64,000 nt of DNA, from assembly GCF_012489685.1 (NCBI RefSeq), contig NC_080044.1, positions 18,394,369-18,458,368 on the forward strand, in the 5' to 3' direction. Positions within the stretch are counted from its first letter, which is position 1; every line of letters begins with the position of its first letter. The notes beneath the pieces are model-generated. The model searched no databases, was not told where the DNA came from, and worked only from the letters and a program-made list of their open reading frames with translations. The translations under genes and the position numbers were made by a program. Source of the stretch: Lotus japonicus. Lineage: Eukaryota > Streptophyta > Magnoliopsida > Fabales > Fabaceae. Shown piece after piece: positions 35,238 through 47,023 of the stretch.

Positions 35238-36600
35238 GAGGATAATCAATTTTGAGGAGAGCATGTTTGATATGGTTTTAGTTTGCAGTAATTCACAGTT
35301 GGGAAAAAAGTTTCAGGGTTCTTTGACGCTCATAGTTGGTTGGTTTTGGAGAAAAGGTCTATTAATTTTTGCAGTTTAAGGAGATTTGTGTGATCTTTGT
35401 TCAAGTGACGTGAGATGGTGGTCCATCCATGGAGTCAATAATAGAAGGGTTCATTCCTTTTTCTTTGATTTGCTAAGGTTTGTCACAATTTTTTAAATTT
35501 CTAGTCAGTTATTTATAGTTTAAATAACAAATTGATGAGGGCATTGAACCCTCTCATTTTTAAATAATTAAGTGATGACATTTTCTTTTGGGTTAAATTC
35601 AACTGACAATATAAATGTCTTTGAAGATTTTGAATATCTAAACTTATTTTCAATAAATAGTTTTTTATGTGCCTCTTCTTTTATTGATATCCATGATGCC
35701 ATAGTTAAGAATCTTAGATTTCGGTTTAATCAGTTTAGTGAACTTGTCAATTAATGGTAAATATATTCAGGTACATAAAATATATGCAACATTCACGTGC
35801 ATGAAAATAAATCTGGTAATACTGCATGGTTGTTGCTCTATCATTGAAAAAGGCATAAAGCTCACTCTTGTATAAGATGTGAAATAACCACTTAGGAGTG
35901 GTAGAACATATCATGCTTGAAATGGAATATAATTGAATGTTGTGCAACGTGTGGTCTGACATTAGAGCAATAATGTACTTTAAATAGATGTTTAAGTGCA
36001 TGTTTGGGGTATATCACATTAACGTATGTTACTACATTGGAATTACGGGGAAAAAGTATATACATGCTTGAGTAAATGATATTCATCCAAAGATAAATTC
36101 TGACACTTGGATTGAGAAATGAAGAAAAGAGTGAGAAGTTATTTATGTGATATATAATAGAAAAAAGAAATAGATTAGAAAAATTGGGCGTTTAAGTGAG
36201 AAAATCTCGTTATAACAGTGATAAATAAAAATGACCACAATTCCTGTGCTTTTCTCTACTAAATTACTTGCCTATTGTTTACACCAAATTTTGGTAAAAC
36301 AAATAGAGAATCCAAAATTTGGTGAAAACACTATTAATTAACATTTGATTCAAGAAACTCTGGAAGATCCGGCGCGCCTAGAGAACTTGGGCAATATCAA
36401 GAAGGTGTTTTGAAAGGGTTTTGGTACATTCGTACTAAATTTTTCTTATATTTTCATTTTACTCGCTTTTCTCTATGTCTAGCTCTCTATTTCTATCACA
36501 TCATATGAACGAGTCTTTTATGTCAAAAGCCAAGGGATAGATGGATTTTGTAATAGGACACAAATATAAAATATTTTCATGGCACCATAAATTAATTGGT
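35238..36600. other. 3' flank of copy B, then gene-free DNA
   Basis: 35238-35990 matches the 3' flank of copy A. Beyond it, up to about 36600, the sequence is AT-rich without a gene. At about 36279-36315 a short stretch matches, inverted, the last 38 bases of the LTR of Gypsy element 1. Confidence 0.6.
36279..36330 (-). repeat. Short LTR-end remnant related to Gypsy element 1
   Basis: TGTTTACACCAAATTTTGGT followed by AAAACAAATAGAGAATCCA is nearly the reverse complement of the 3' end of the LTR at 5719-5756. It is followed by a second inverted piece of the same palindrome (AAAATTTGGTGAAAACA). Probably a deletion scar of a related element; only about 50 bp remain. Confidence 0.5.
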
Positions 36601-37142
36601 AGAGGAAGGTTAACATTCTGAGGGGACTTTCGAATGAATGGAGATGGATTGAGGATCCACCAACTGTTAAGGAAGATGGGTTGTGATCCATTAGTTGTTT
36701 AAAAGGAAATGTAAACCAATTTTTTAGAGGACAGTTTCGAAGACATATCTTGGAGTGGTCTTCGACTTGATGGGCCCCAGTTTAAATCAATTAATTGTCA
36801 GGATAATAAGATTTTTACGACAAGGTTTGACTTGGGGGAAATTATATGTGTGGTGTGAGACTATGAAGGAGATAAAAGCTCGGGGAAAAATGGGTTTAAT
36901 TTTCTCTTCATTAAATTCTTCCGGCATGTGCTAAAATCAAACGTATTGAGAGTGCTTGAGGATTTCTACAAAAATGGTGTAAGGCCTATGGTAGGAACTC
37001 TTCTTTTATTACCTTAGTTCCTAAAGATTGATAATCCTTCTGAGTTGAATGAGTTCAGATCGATTTTTCTCATTGGCTGCATGTCTTAATGCAGTATGGT
37101 GCGGTGCTCCAAATTGATGTCGGGTCCAAAAGTGAACTTTTT
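36600..37142 (+). pseudogene. LINE reverse transcriptase fragment, N-terminal part
   Basis: Degenerate but readable LINE coding sequence: VLKSNVLRVLEDFYKNGVRP at about 36930-36990 and IDNPSELNEFRSIFLIGCM at about 37028-37085, i.e. the segment leading to the first RT motif. Stops and indels are frequent. The matching later parts are at 42525-42844 and 45815-46010, so this is one LINE broken by later insertions. Confidence 0.75.
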
Positions 37143-37156
37143 AAAAGTAAATTAGT

Positions 37157-37165
<9 letters not shown>

Positions 37166-37193
<28 letters not shown>
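37166..37193. repeat. (TA)n microsatellite
   Basis: About 14 TA units between the LINE fragment and the TRIM element. Confidence 0.9.
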
Positions 37194-37198
<5 letters not shown>

Positions 37199-37248
37199 AA
37201 GTGATAGAGACACCCTTTACAGACTTGATTTTCACAAATAGTGTTTAC

Positions 37249-37796
37249 TGTTGGGAGAGTCACGGCGAGGACCCATGGGTCAAGGCCGAGAGGAGACACC
37301 AAGGAGATCTGGACACCACATCTTAACCCAAAACCTTAAGGCATTAGGTTTATGGGTCACATCTCTTATAAACTCTTCCTCCCACCTTGACTTCTCGGAT
37401 GTGGGACTTGACTCCAACACTTGATTCCAACAATCTCCCCCTCAAAAGTGAGTCCTTCAACCACATCACCCATGGTCCTCCCGTCTGCGGAAGCTATCCA
37501 CCTTGCACCGCCGTTCGCTGCCAACGGAACCCGCCGCCTAGCCACACTGCTAGGAAGACTTTCGACACAAGGAGCCGTCATGGTCCCACGAACCATCGGC
37601 TCTGATACCACTTGTTGGGAGAGTCACGGCGAGGACCCATGGGCCAAGGCCGAGAGGAGACACCAAGGAGATCTGGACACCCCATCTTAACCCAAAACCT
37701 TAAGGCATTAGGTTTATGGGTGACATCTCTTATAAACTCTTCCTCCCACCTTGACTTCTCTGATGTGGGACTTGACTCCAACACTTGATTCCAACA
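37249..37796 (-). mobile_element. TRIM retrotransposon, 548 bp
   Basis: Two 184 bp direct repeats (37249-37432 and 37613-37796), each starting TGTTGGGAGAGTCACGG and ending TTGATTCCAACA, flank 180 bp of noncoding DNA. On the minus strand TGGTATCAGAGCC (37610-37598) is the initiator-Met tRNA primer site next to the right LTR. A purine tract (TTTTGAGGGGGAGATT) lies next to the left LTR. So the element reads right to left. The LTRs differ at four positions. The flanks (TTTAC and AATAT) do not match, so a rearrangement took place at one side. Confidence 0.9.
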
Positions 37797-37798
37797 AA

Positions 37799-37956
37799 TA
37801 TGTTGACCAAGACTGTTACAGCTGATAAGCTGAGGCTTTGCATTGCCTCAGCTGACCTTCGAGGATAATTGAAGACGAAGGCGCTACACTAGGTGGAGAG
37901 CAGATTAGCTTATTGGTTACAAGAAGTTACTACAATTAGACTCCAAGTGGGAGAAT
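37799..37956 (+). pseudogene. 158 bp 3' end of a second Tork-like Copia copy
   Basis: Nearly identical to 42151-42308, the end of RNase H plus the 3' untranslated region and purine tract of the Copia element to its right (two visible differences). It abuts the TRIM on its left and the Copia LTR on its right. This arrangement (pol end, LTR, complete interior, LTR) suggests two elements sharing one LTR. Confidence 0.9.
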
Positions 37957-38217
37957 TGTTATGTTATGTAGTCTATTTGTCGTCCCACATCGCTTATGTA
38001 GTTTATTTGTAAGTCCCACATCGCTTAGAATAAGGAGGAGGTTGACTTACTCCTACTATATATAAGCACCTCATTGTAAGCATTACACACACCAAAGAAA
38101 TATTACTACCTAGTGTAGCCGTGGACGTAGGTACACACATTGTGTTCCGAACCACGTTAAAAACTCCTGTGTTATATTTCTTTCTCTCTTCTCTCTTTTC
38201 TTTTATTGCTCCCAACA
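37957..38217 (+). repeat. Left LTR of the Tork-like Copia
   Basis: 261 bp, TGTTATGTTATG ... TGCTCCCAACA. Contains TATATATAAG at about 38058-38067 and two GTCCCACATCGCTTA blocks. Compared with the right LTR it has 48 extra bases between two ACACAC strings. Confidence 0.9.
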
Positions 38218-38271
38218 ACTGGTATCAAGAGCTTTAGGTTTGTGGGATAGATCCTCAGTTTAGAGGACGAA

Positions 38272-41200
38272 GTGGGAGCAATGGCGCTAGAAGAAGGGAA
38301 GGTGAAGATCGAGAGGTTCGATGGCAGAGACTTCGGGTTTTGGAAGATGCAGATGGAGGACTATCTGTACCAAAAGAAGTTGTATCAACCCTTGACAGGG
38401 AAGAAGCCAAACGATATGAAGCAGGAAGACTGGGATCTGTTAGATCGACAGGCCCTTGGTGTGATCAGATTGACGTTATCCAAAAATGTTGCCTTCAACA
38501 TTGTGAGTGAGAAGACTACTGCAGATCTGATGAAGGCATTATCAAATATGTACGAGAAGTCATCTGCCGCCAATAAAGTACATCTGATACGACGTCTATT
38601 CAATCTCAGAATGGGAGAAGGTAACTCTGTAACTGAACACATTAATAGCTTTAATACAATTATTTCGCAGCTATCGTCAGTGAAGATTACCTTTGACGAC
38701 GAATTGATGGCCTTGAGTCTGTTACAATCCTTACCGGATAGTTGGGCTGCAACTGTCACTGCGGTTAGTAACTCCGCAAGGGATAACAAGCTGAAGTTTG
38801 ATGACATCAGAGACCTGATCTTAAGCGAAGATATTCGCAGGAAAGATTCAGGAGAGTCTTCAAACACTTCCGGTTCAGCATTGAATACTGAAAGTAGAGG
38901 AAGAGGTAGCCAGAAGAGTCACAATCAAAGCCAAGGCCGAGGCAGATCAAAATCAAGAGGCAGAAGTCAGACAAGAGTCAGAAATGACATCACTTGCTGG
39001 AATTGTGACAAAAAATGTCACTTCACCAATCAATGCAAAGCCCCAAGAAAAAAGAAGAATTACCAAAAGAGGCAAGATGATGATGAATCTGCTAATGCAG
39101 CAACTGAGGAAGTAGCAGACGCATTAATTTGCAGCTTGGATAGTCCTGTTGGTTCATGGGTTATTGATTCAGGTGCATCTTTTCATACTATTCCTTCAAA
39201 AGAATTATTATCTAAATATATATGTGGAAAGTTTGGAAAGGTTTATCTTGCAGATGGAAAACCACTTGATATTGTGGGAAGAGGTGATATTGATATCAGA
39301 TCCTCTAATGGAACTCTCTGGACATTGCATAATGTCAGACATGTCCCTGGAATAAAGAGAAATTTGATCTCTATAGGCCAGTTGGATGATGAGGGTTATC
39401 ACACCACTTTTGGAGGTGGAGCTTGGAAGGTGACGAAAGGCAATCTGGTTGTAGCTCGAGGAAAGAAACGAGGCTCCCTTTATATGGTTGCAGAGGAGGA
39501 CATGATAGCAGTAACTGAAGCTGTCAATAGCTCATCTATATGGCATCAAAGACTTGGACACATGAGTGAAAAAGGAATGAAGATCATGGCATCAAAGGGT
39601 AAGGTGTCAAATTTGAAGCATGTTGATCTTGGTGTTTGTGAGCATTGCATTTTGGGGAAACAGAGAAAGGTTTCTCAAAAGCAGACAAGAAATCAAAATC
39701 AGAAAAGCTCGAATTGGTGCATACAGATGTGTGGGGTCCAGCCCCAGTGAAATCTCTTGGAGGCTCAGCTATTATGTCACCTTCATAGATGACCCAACAA
39801 GAAAGGTATGGGTTTATTTTCTCAAAAATAAATCTGATGTGTTTTCTGTGTTTAAAAGGTGGAAAACAGAAGTTGAAAATCAGACAGGCTTGAAGATTAA
39901 GAGTCTGAAATCTGATAATGGCGGGGAGTATGACAGCCAGGAGTTCAAAAAGTTTTGTTCAGAAAATGGGATCAGAATGATCAAGACAATACCAGGTACA
40001 CCTGAGCAAAATGGTGTCGCGGAAAGAATGAACAGGACCTTGAACGAAAGGGCTAGATGTATGCGAATCCAGTCCGGGTTGCCAAAAATGTTTTGGGCAG
40101 ATGCCATTAATACAGCAGCTTACCTGATAAATCGAGGACCATCTGTTCCCTTGGATTATCAGTTGCCTGAAGAGGTATGGTCTGGTAAGGAGGTAAGTCT
40201 TTCACATTTGAAAGTCTTCGGTTGTGTCTCTTATGTTCTTATAGACTCCGATAGAAGAGACAAATTGGACCCCAAGACCATAAAATGTTTCTTTATTGGC
40301 TATGGGTCTGATATGTATGGCTACAGGTTTTGGGATGAACAAAACAGGAAAATCATTAGAAGCAGAAATGTTACTTTTAATGAAAGTGTGCTTTATAAAG
40401 ACAGGTCTTCTGCAGAATCTATGAGTTCAAGTAAACAGTTGGAACTTTCTGAAAGAGTGGCATTGGAAGAAATTTCAGAAAGTGATGTAGCCAAAAGAAA
40501 CCAGATTAATCCCGAGAACGAGGATGATGGGGTAGAAGTTGAGCTGGAACAAGAGCCAACAACAGTAATTGAAACTCCTATAACTCAAGTGAGGAGATCT
40601 ACAAGAACGCCGAAAGCACCACAAAGGTATTCTCCTTCGTTGAATTATCTGTTGTTAACTGATGCTGGAGAGCCAGAATATTTTGGTGAAGCAATGCAGG
40701 GGAATGACTCTATCAAGTGGGAGCTAGCAATTAAAGGCGAGATGACGTCCCTTCAGAATAATGGAACATGATCTCTGACCAAGTTACCAGAAGGAAAGAA
40801 AGCTCTACAGAACAGATGGGTCTATAGACTGAAGGAAGAATCTGATGGCAGTAGAAGGTACAAGGCAAGACTTGTAGTGAAAGGGTTTCAGCAGAAGCAA
40901 AGAATTGACTTCACAGAGATTTTTTCTCCAGTTGTCAAAATGACCACTATAAGAGTTATCCTGAGTATTGTAGCTGCAGAGAATCTTCACTTGGAGCAGT
41001 TAGATGTTAAAACTGCATTCCTACATGGTGATTTGGAAGAAGAGATTTATATGATACAACCTGAAAGTTTTGAAGTTCCAGGCACGAAGAATCTTGTATG
41101 CAAGCTTCACAAAAGCTTGTACGGTCTGAAACAGGCACCGAGACAGTGGTACAAGAAGTTTAATGAGTTTATGAGAAACTCAGGTTTTAATAGATGTGAC

Positions 41201-42220
41201 ATAGATCATTGTTGCTATGTTAAGAAATTTGCTGACAGTTATATTATTCTTGCTTTGTACGTTGATGACATGTTGATAGCAGGATCAAATATGACTGAAA
41301 TTAACAGGTTGAAGCAACAGATATCAGAAAACTTTGAGATGAAGGATCTTGGTCCAGCCAAACAAATCCTTGGTATGAGGATTTCCAGAAATAGATCAGA
41401 AGGTGTCCTGAAGTTGTCCCAAGAGAAATATGTTGAAAAATTATTGGACAGATTCAATGTTGGAGATGCCAATACCAGAAGCACCCCTTTGGAAAATCAC
41501 TTAAAGTTTTCAAAGAAGCAGTCCCCACAAACAGATGAAGAAGAAAGTTACATGTCAACAGTTCCTTATGCATCTGCAGTAGGGAGCTTGATGTATGCAA
41601 TGGTTTGTGCAAGACCTGATATAGCACATGCAGTGGGAGTTGTCAGCAGATTCATGTCAAATCCTGGGAAGGAGCATTGGGAAGGTGTAAAGTGGATACT
41701 GAGATATCTGAATGGTTCTTCAAGAATGTGTCTATGCTTTAGAAGAAATGATCTCACTTTACAGGGGTTTTCTGATGCAGATCTAGGAGGAGACTCAGAT
41801 GGTGGAAAAAGCACCACAGGTTATATTTTCACCTTAGGAGGAACTGCTGTGAGTTGGAAGTCTAAACTTCAAAATAGAGTTGCTCTCTCAACCACTGAAT
41901 CAGAATATGTTGTCATTTCAGAAGCAGCCAAGGAGATGATATGGCTGAAGAATTTTCTCAAAGAATTGGGAAAAGAACAAGATGTTCCTCCATTGTTTAG
42001 TGACAGTCAAAGTGCTATTTGCCTTGCAAAAAATCCTGTCTTTCACTCCAGATGCAAGCACATACAGATGAAGTATCATTTCATCAGAGAACTTATCAAT
42101 GATGAAGAATTATCTCTGTTGAAGATCTTAGGATCAGAGAATCCAGCTGATATGTTGACCAAGACTGTTACAGCTGATAAGCTGAGGCTTTGCATTGCCT
42201 TAGCTGGCCTTCGAGGATAA
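38272..42220 (+). pseudogene. Copia gag-pol polyprotein remnant (Tork/Tnt1-like)
   Basis: The first frame (38272-39750, with MALEEGKVKIERFDGRDFGF) has gag, a zinc knuckle (CWNCDKKCHFTNQC, with Cys where Gly is usual), the protease motif WVIDSGASFHT (about 39156) and the integrase zinc region (HQRLGHMSEKG ... CEHC). Near 39690 and 39765 two small frame changes separate it from the next frame, which carries the integrase core (SDNGGEYDSQEFKKFC; EQNGVAERMNRTL). A TGA at 40769-40771 falls where Copia proteins usually have Trp. From there the same frame runs to 42220 with RT (KTAFLHGDLEEEIYMIQPE, LYVDDMLIAGS) and RNase H (STTESEYVVISEAAKEM, NPADMLTKTV). Catalytic motifs are intact but the three breaks prevent one polyprotein. 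Confidence 0.92.
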
Positions 42221-42308
42221 TTGAAGACGAAGGCGCTACACTAGGTGGAGAGCAGATTAGCTTATTGGTTACAAGAAGTTACTACAATTAGACTCCAAGT
42301 GGGAGAAT

Positions 42309-42521
42309 TGTTATGTTATGTAGTCTATTTGTAGTCCCACATCGCTTATGTAGTCTATTTGTAAGTCCCACATCGCTTAGAATAAGGAGGAGGTTGACTT
42401 ACTCCTACTATATATAAGCACCTCATTGTAAGCATTACACACATTGTGTTCCGAACCACGTTAAAAACTCTTGTGTTATATTTCTTTCTCTCTTCTCTCT
42501 TTTCTTTTATTGCTCCCAACA
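42309..42521 (+). repeat. Right LTR of the Tork-like Copia
   Basis: 213 bp, otherwise almost identical to the left LTR. A 48 bp block is missing, with ACACAC at the junction, which fits a deletion between short direct repeats. Confidence 0.9.
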
Positions 42522-42524
42522 GGG

Positions 42525-42844
42525 GCTAACCCTATTAATTTAACTACATGGGAGCAAAAAGTTGAAAAAAGACTATCTTCATTGAAGCATAAAACATACA
42601 TGTTCTTTGGGGAAAATGTATGCCTTATAAGAAGTGTATTGAGTCATCTATACTACTTTTCTTTCTATTGTTTTTTTTTCAAAAAGCCAAAGAGTGTTGG
42701 TAATTTATGCAATAAGATCCAAAATGATTTTCTTCAGGGAAGAGGGAATGAAGCAAATAAAATTTTTTAGGTGAAGTGAGATAATGTATGTAGAACAAAG
42801 GAAGAAGGGGGACTAGGCATAAAGAATGTGGAAGTATTCAATAG
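42525..42844 (+). pseudogene. LINE fragment, middle part
   Basis: Reads WEQKVEKRLSSLKHKTYMFF, then SVLSHLYYFSFYCFFFKKPK, then TKEEGGLGIKNVEVFN, the RT thumb/connection region of a plant LINE. It follows on from 36600-37142 and is cut at 42845 by another insertion. Confidence 0.8.
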
Positions 42845-42849
42845 GGTTG

Positions 42850-45814
42850 TGAGAAGTAGTGAAATAGCACAAGAAAGGGGGAGGATTTGAATTGTGCCAT
42901 TGAACATTTCGGTTTTCCAAACGATTATTAGTTTTAAACACTTTTTTCGCAATCGTTTGGTGCAGCGGATAAGCAAGCGGAATAATAAACAATAGAGACA
43001 AGACTTTTTATCCTGGTTCACCCCTAAACGTTAGGGTTACATCTAGTCCTTAGCATTACCAAGATTTCACTACTCAAGTATCAAGGACTTCTCCTACAAG
43101 TATTCTCAGGACTTCTCCTATAAAAACTTTTTCAAGATAGTTTTTTTCTACAAGAATTTCTTCCTACAAGAGAGATAGTAGAAAATTTCTGAGCATTGGA
43201 GCTATAAAGTATGGGGGTATGAGATTTGACTCTAAAGATCTACTTTACGTTCTGATTCTTGAGAGATTTAGATAAAATGATTTGACTCTTAGAAATAGTT
43301 CTATCTATTTTAAGCATGCGATAATGATAAGCCTTTTTTTGTTTGATCTAGAAAAGCTACATAAAATGTCTTCAGATCTTGCTCTTTATACTCCAGGATC
43401 TTCTGTGAGAAAGATAATAGTCGTTGGAACTAGTCCTTCACAAAGATTCTAGCTGTTGGATCCAACAGTTCTTTTGTCAGATGCATTAAATGCAAGGCAA
43501 TGTTTGATGAAGATCTTTTACCAAGAAGATGTAGTCTTTTAGGTGGTAGGTAGCATTGGTCTTTTCTTCCATCCGTTGATGTGAAGATATGACAACTTGA
43601 TAGTGACAACGTTGTACTATAGCTTTGGTCATTGTGCCTTGTCAGGTCACGTGATCTTCTCTTAAGACTTCTTCACCAAGCTTGTCTGAGATATTTTCTA
43701 ATTTGAAGATGGTGCTTATTCATCAGACACTACATCTTTCTTCATTAGATAGACTTCTTCTTACAGACGATCTTTTTACTTTCTTTCCATTGGGCAGAAG
43801 GAATTAAACGATATGAGTTCACCAATCAAATAGAGCTTCTTCTCAGGAATTTAATTGTCCTATATATGTATTGCTTGCCTCGAATAGAACAATGTAGACA
43901 TGGACGATTAGTCATACTGTTCTTGTTCTCTTGGTCAATGTGCTTTGTGGAGCATCACAATATTCTTTTGCACTTGACTTTCTCTTCAAGAATGTCAGAG
44001 ATATTTTTGTTAAGTTTAAACAAATCATATCGTTTAAAATCTAATTTTGATCAATAACAATTTTTATATATAGAAGCACTTTTATGAAAACTAAGCTTCT
44101 CAATTAATTTGAATTTCAGGAATTATTCAATTTTGAATAAAGTACTTCAACGTCAAACTATCCTAAAAAGAAAGATTCAGAATTCGCAAGACTGTCTGGC
44201 ACACATGTGACACAAGTTAAAGCCACATTCGCTCCTGGTCGTTCAACGCCAGCTCATCATTCAGAAAGTTGAAGACAAATTTCAAGGCGCTAAAGATAAA
44301 GTCATAATGCAACCAATTGCTAAGGATTCGAATGAGATCACGTGAAGACTATCTCTTTCCTTAAATCACGCTGATCAAAAAGGAAAAAGGACTACATGTC
44401 AACATCAAATTTCTCAATTGTCTCATTTCTGAAAAGTAGCCAAAGTCTATTATCACCTACTAGCTGACAAACATCACCTTTTTACCTAAAGAATAGACTT
44501 AAACAGCAGCATGCATTTAATGTATCTAACAACCGAAGCCATTTGAATCAGCGACCATATCTTATCACACAATGGCTAGAACAACGACTGAATTTGTCTC
44601 ACAATGGCTACAACAATTGCAAGCAAGTATTTAAGGCAGATCTGAAGAAATAAGAGCATAAGAGTCAAACGACAAAAAGAACAAGAACATCAAAGCATTC
44701 ATTTCTTCATTCTTCTAAGCATTCAAAGCTTTTCAAGCTCAAAGCAGAAATTATTTAAGTGTCTAATACTTAACCACCAAATCTTCTGAAAGAGAGATAG
44801 AACCTAGAACTTTAAAGAGTCGAATCTCTTCATTTAATTCTCTCTAGATTCAGAACTCTTGAGTAATCCAAAATCAAATCTGAACCAAAACGCTTAGAGT
44901 TTCAGTGCCATAAATTTTCTATCATCACTCTTGTAAGAAGAGAATCTTTGTGGAACCAAATGATCTTTGTAAAGATTGTAGGAGAAGTCCTGGACAGTAC
45001 TTGTAGGAGAAGTCATGTAGAATACTTGTAGGAGAAGTGGAGAATACTTGTATTTGAGAAGTCCTTGATACTTGCTAGTGAAAATATTAGTGGTGGCCAA
45101 GTACTAGACGTAGCTCATCGTTCAGGGGTGAACCGGTATAAATCTGTGTGTGTTGATCGTCTGATAACTCTGCTTATATTTCTGCTGCACTAAACGTTTA
45201 CCAAAAGCTTTCAAAAACATATATTCTTTTCGAAAAACTTTTTATTTAAAGAACACAATTCAACCCCCCCCCCCTCTTCTTGTGTTATTTACTTACATCT
45301 CGATTTCAGAATATAAGATGACGCTCATTCTTTGGACAACACTTTCATCTATCAGTTTGAGATAGACGATGAATGCATTCAGTTAGTGCAGTCTTCTCTT
45401 GGGCAGACGGTCTAGTAGAATTGACTATCTTGTGCCGACTGTCTTGTAGTTTTGACCATTTTGCTCTTGTGTAGACTGTCTTGTAGCTTTGTCTTGCATT
45501 TATCATCAGACAGTAGAGGGTATGGGCCATAAATTTCCTGAAATACAATCATATGAAATTTTTACCGTTACGCGGTTACGCCTATATCCTTGAAATTGTT
45601 ATCATTCAAAATATGATAAGCTTTGACCATTCCTCTCTTGTGTAGACTGTCTTGTAGCTTTGTCTTGCATTATCATCAGACAGTAGAGGGTTTGGACCAT
45701 ATATGATATTTCATGAAATACAATCATATGAATTTTTAACTGTTACACCGATATCCTGGAAATTTTTATCATTCAAAATATGATAAACGATATGAATAAC
45801 GTTTGAACTTAACA
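42850..45814. mobile_element. 2965 bp insertion in the LINE, with long diverged inverted repeats
   Basis: The LINE frame reads up to GGTTG (42845-42849) and resumes after GGTTG (45815-45819). The insert therefore has a 5 bp target duplication and TG...CA ends (TGAGAAGTAG ... CTTAACA), as in LTR elements. Inside, however, 42860 to about 43140 and 45295 down to about 44990 are inverted copies of each other (both have CACAAGAA then a G-run then TTGAATTGTG, later GGTTCACCCCT and CAAGTATCAAGGACTTCTC). No coding domain is seen. It may be a non-autonomous or rearranged element; I cannot assign a family. Confidence 0.7.
45464..45793. repeat. 171 bp tandem repeat, two diverged copies
   Basis: CTCTTGTGTAGACTGTCTTG starts at 45464 and at 45635. 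Both units go on with TCATCAGACAGTAGAGGGT, AAATACAATCATATGAA and CATTCAAAATATGATAA. They differ by several substitutions and short indels. Confidence 0.85.
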
Positions 45815-46915
45815 GGTTGTGTTGGTAAAATCGAGATGGAGGTTGTTGAGGGAACATAATATTTTTTGGTGCAAAGTTTTTTTCTCTATATATGGAGATT
45901 TTAGTAGGGTTTGGGATGATGATAGGGAAATTGCAGGATCTTTGTGGTGGAGGGCCCTTTGGAAGGTATGGGGGGGGGGGTGATCGGATAAGAATGATTT
46001 ATATAGACTTTTGCATTGCATTTGCATATCATTGTAGCGTCATTTACGCAGTTTGTTTTATATTTTATTTTATTATTGAATGAATTTTCTACTAGTTACC
46101 ATTTGACATTGGGATTGGTGAAGAAGTAAAAAAAGAGAGCTTTAAGGGGTAAAACAGTCATAGGAAAACACTAGAAGCAACTTGAAGCAAGTGAGAATAA
46201 GAAGAGGCACAAGGATGAAGGCTTGAACGATGAAGAGAAGACTAGGCGAGGCATACATGGCCAACGATGGGCGATCTATCGCTAGGTAGATAGCTAGGAT
46301 AGGGTGGTCTGACCCTTGCATAAGCTAAGGCTGCCCCACAAGCATTAGACTTAGGATGTTTATCTTGTAGAGACTCTTAGGCCGTAGATTTGTGAGGCCC
46401 AAGAGTCCAATTAGATTATGGTTCGGACCGTTCCCATTATAAAAAGAAGGTCATTTATCGTAAAAAGAGAACTTTTTCTCATTTATGACATAACAACTTT
46501 ATTCTCTTTGGCCTATATTCTTTGCTAGGGTTTCCTTTTTAGGGTCGTCTTATGCTAGGCAAGAACAATTAGAACGTATACGACCGAGTTAGATGGTACA
46601 CCCATTTTGTTGAATTCCACTGAAGTGATCAATTTTTTTGTTAATGAATTTTCCAAAGTCATATGAGGTGGTTGTCGGGGAAATTAAACTAAGTTATAGG
46701 ATTTGGACGGACTCATAATTGGAAAAAACAAAGTATGTTTTGGAAGATTTCATTTAAGATACATGTTTGGCTTCCTTTTAACAACTCTCTGTATTTCTGA
46801 GTTGCTCTGTTTCTCTCTCCCTCTTCTGTAGTTTTTTTCCTCTTTGTAATTTTGGGATTGAAGAACCCCTTGTTCTTCTATTAATATCAATTTGCCTTAC
46901 CTAAAAAAAACTAAG
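45815..46915 (+). pseudogene. LINE fragment, 3' part, with an inserted LTR-like block
   Basis: 45820-46010 reads like the segment after RT in LINEs (REHNIFWCKVFFSIYGDFSR, REIAGSLWWRALWK). About 46100-46640 has a different character (TATA-like CATTATAAAAAG near 46437) and may be an old LTR fragment without clear ends. 46640-46915 resembles a LINE 3' end that closes with an A-run (CTAAAAAAAACTAAG). Confidence 0.55.
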
Positions 46916-47023
46916 ACAAAACCTTGATGTAATGTACATAGAGAAGATTTTCTTACTTTCCGAGGCACCAAAAAAGAGAAGATTTTCTTCAATAATGTGT
47001 TCAATATTATTGTCATGAACATG

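Larger units (their letters stand above)
29745..35990 (+). repeat. Duplicated segment, copy B (contains the open CCCH gene)
   Basis: Homologous, in the same order and orientation, to 10310-22210. Its own specific insertion is a MULE in intron 1 (31176-32201). Upstream of the TATA box (30440-30618) its sequence differs from copies A and C. The boundary on the left is blurred by (TAA)n repeats. On the right, homology fades at about 35990. Confidence 0.85.
37957..42521 (+). mobile_element. Copia retrotransposon, Tork/Tnt1-like
   Basis: LTRs are 37957-38217 and 42309-42521; the interior is about 4.1 kb. A primer site TGGTATCAAGAGC follows two bases after the left LTR (38220-38232), and the purine tract AAGTGGGAGAAT precedes the right LTR. 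Domain order is gag, protease, integrase, RT, RNase H. No target duplication: the left LTR is preceded by the end of another copy of the same element and the right LTR by GGGGC and LINE sequence. It splits an old LINE. Confidence 0.9.
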
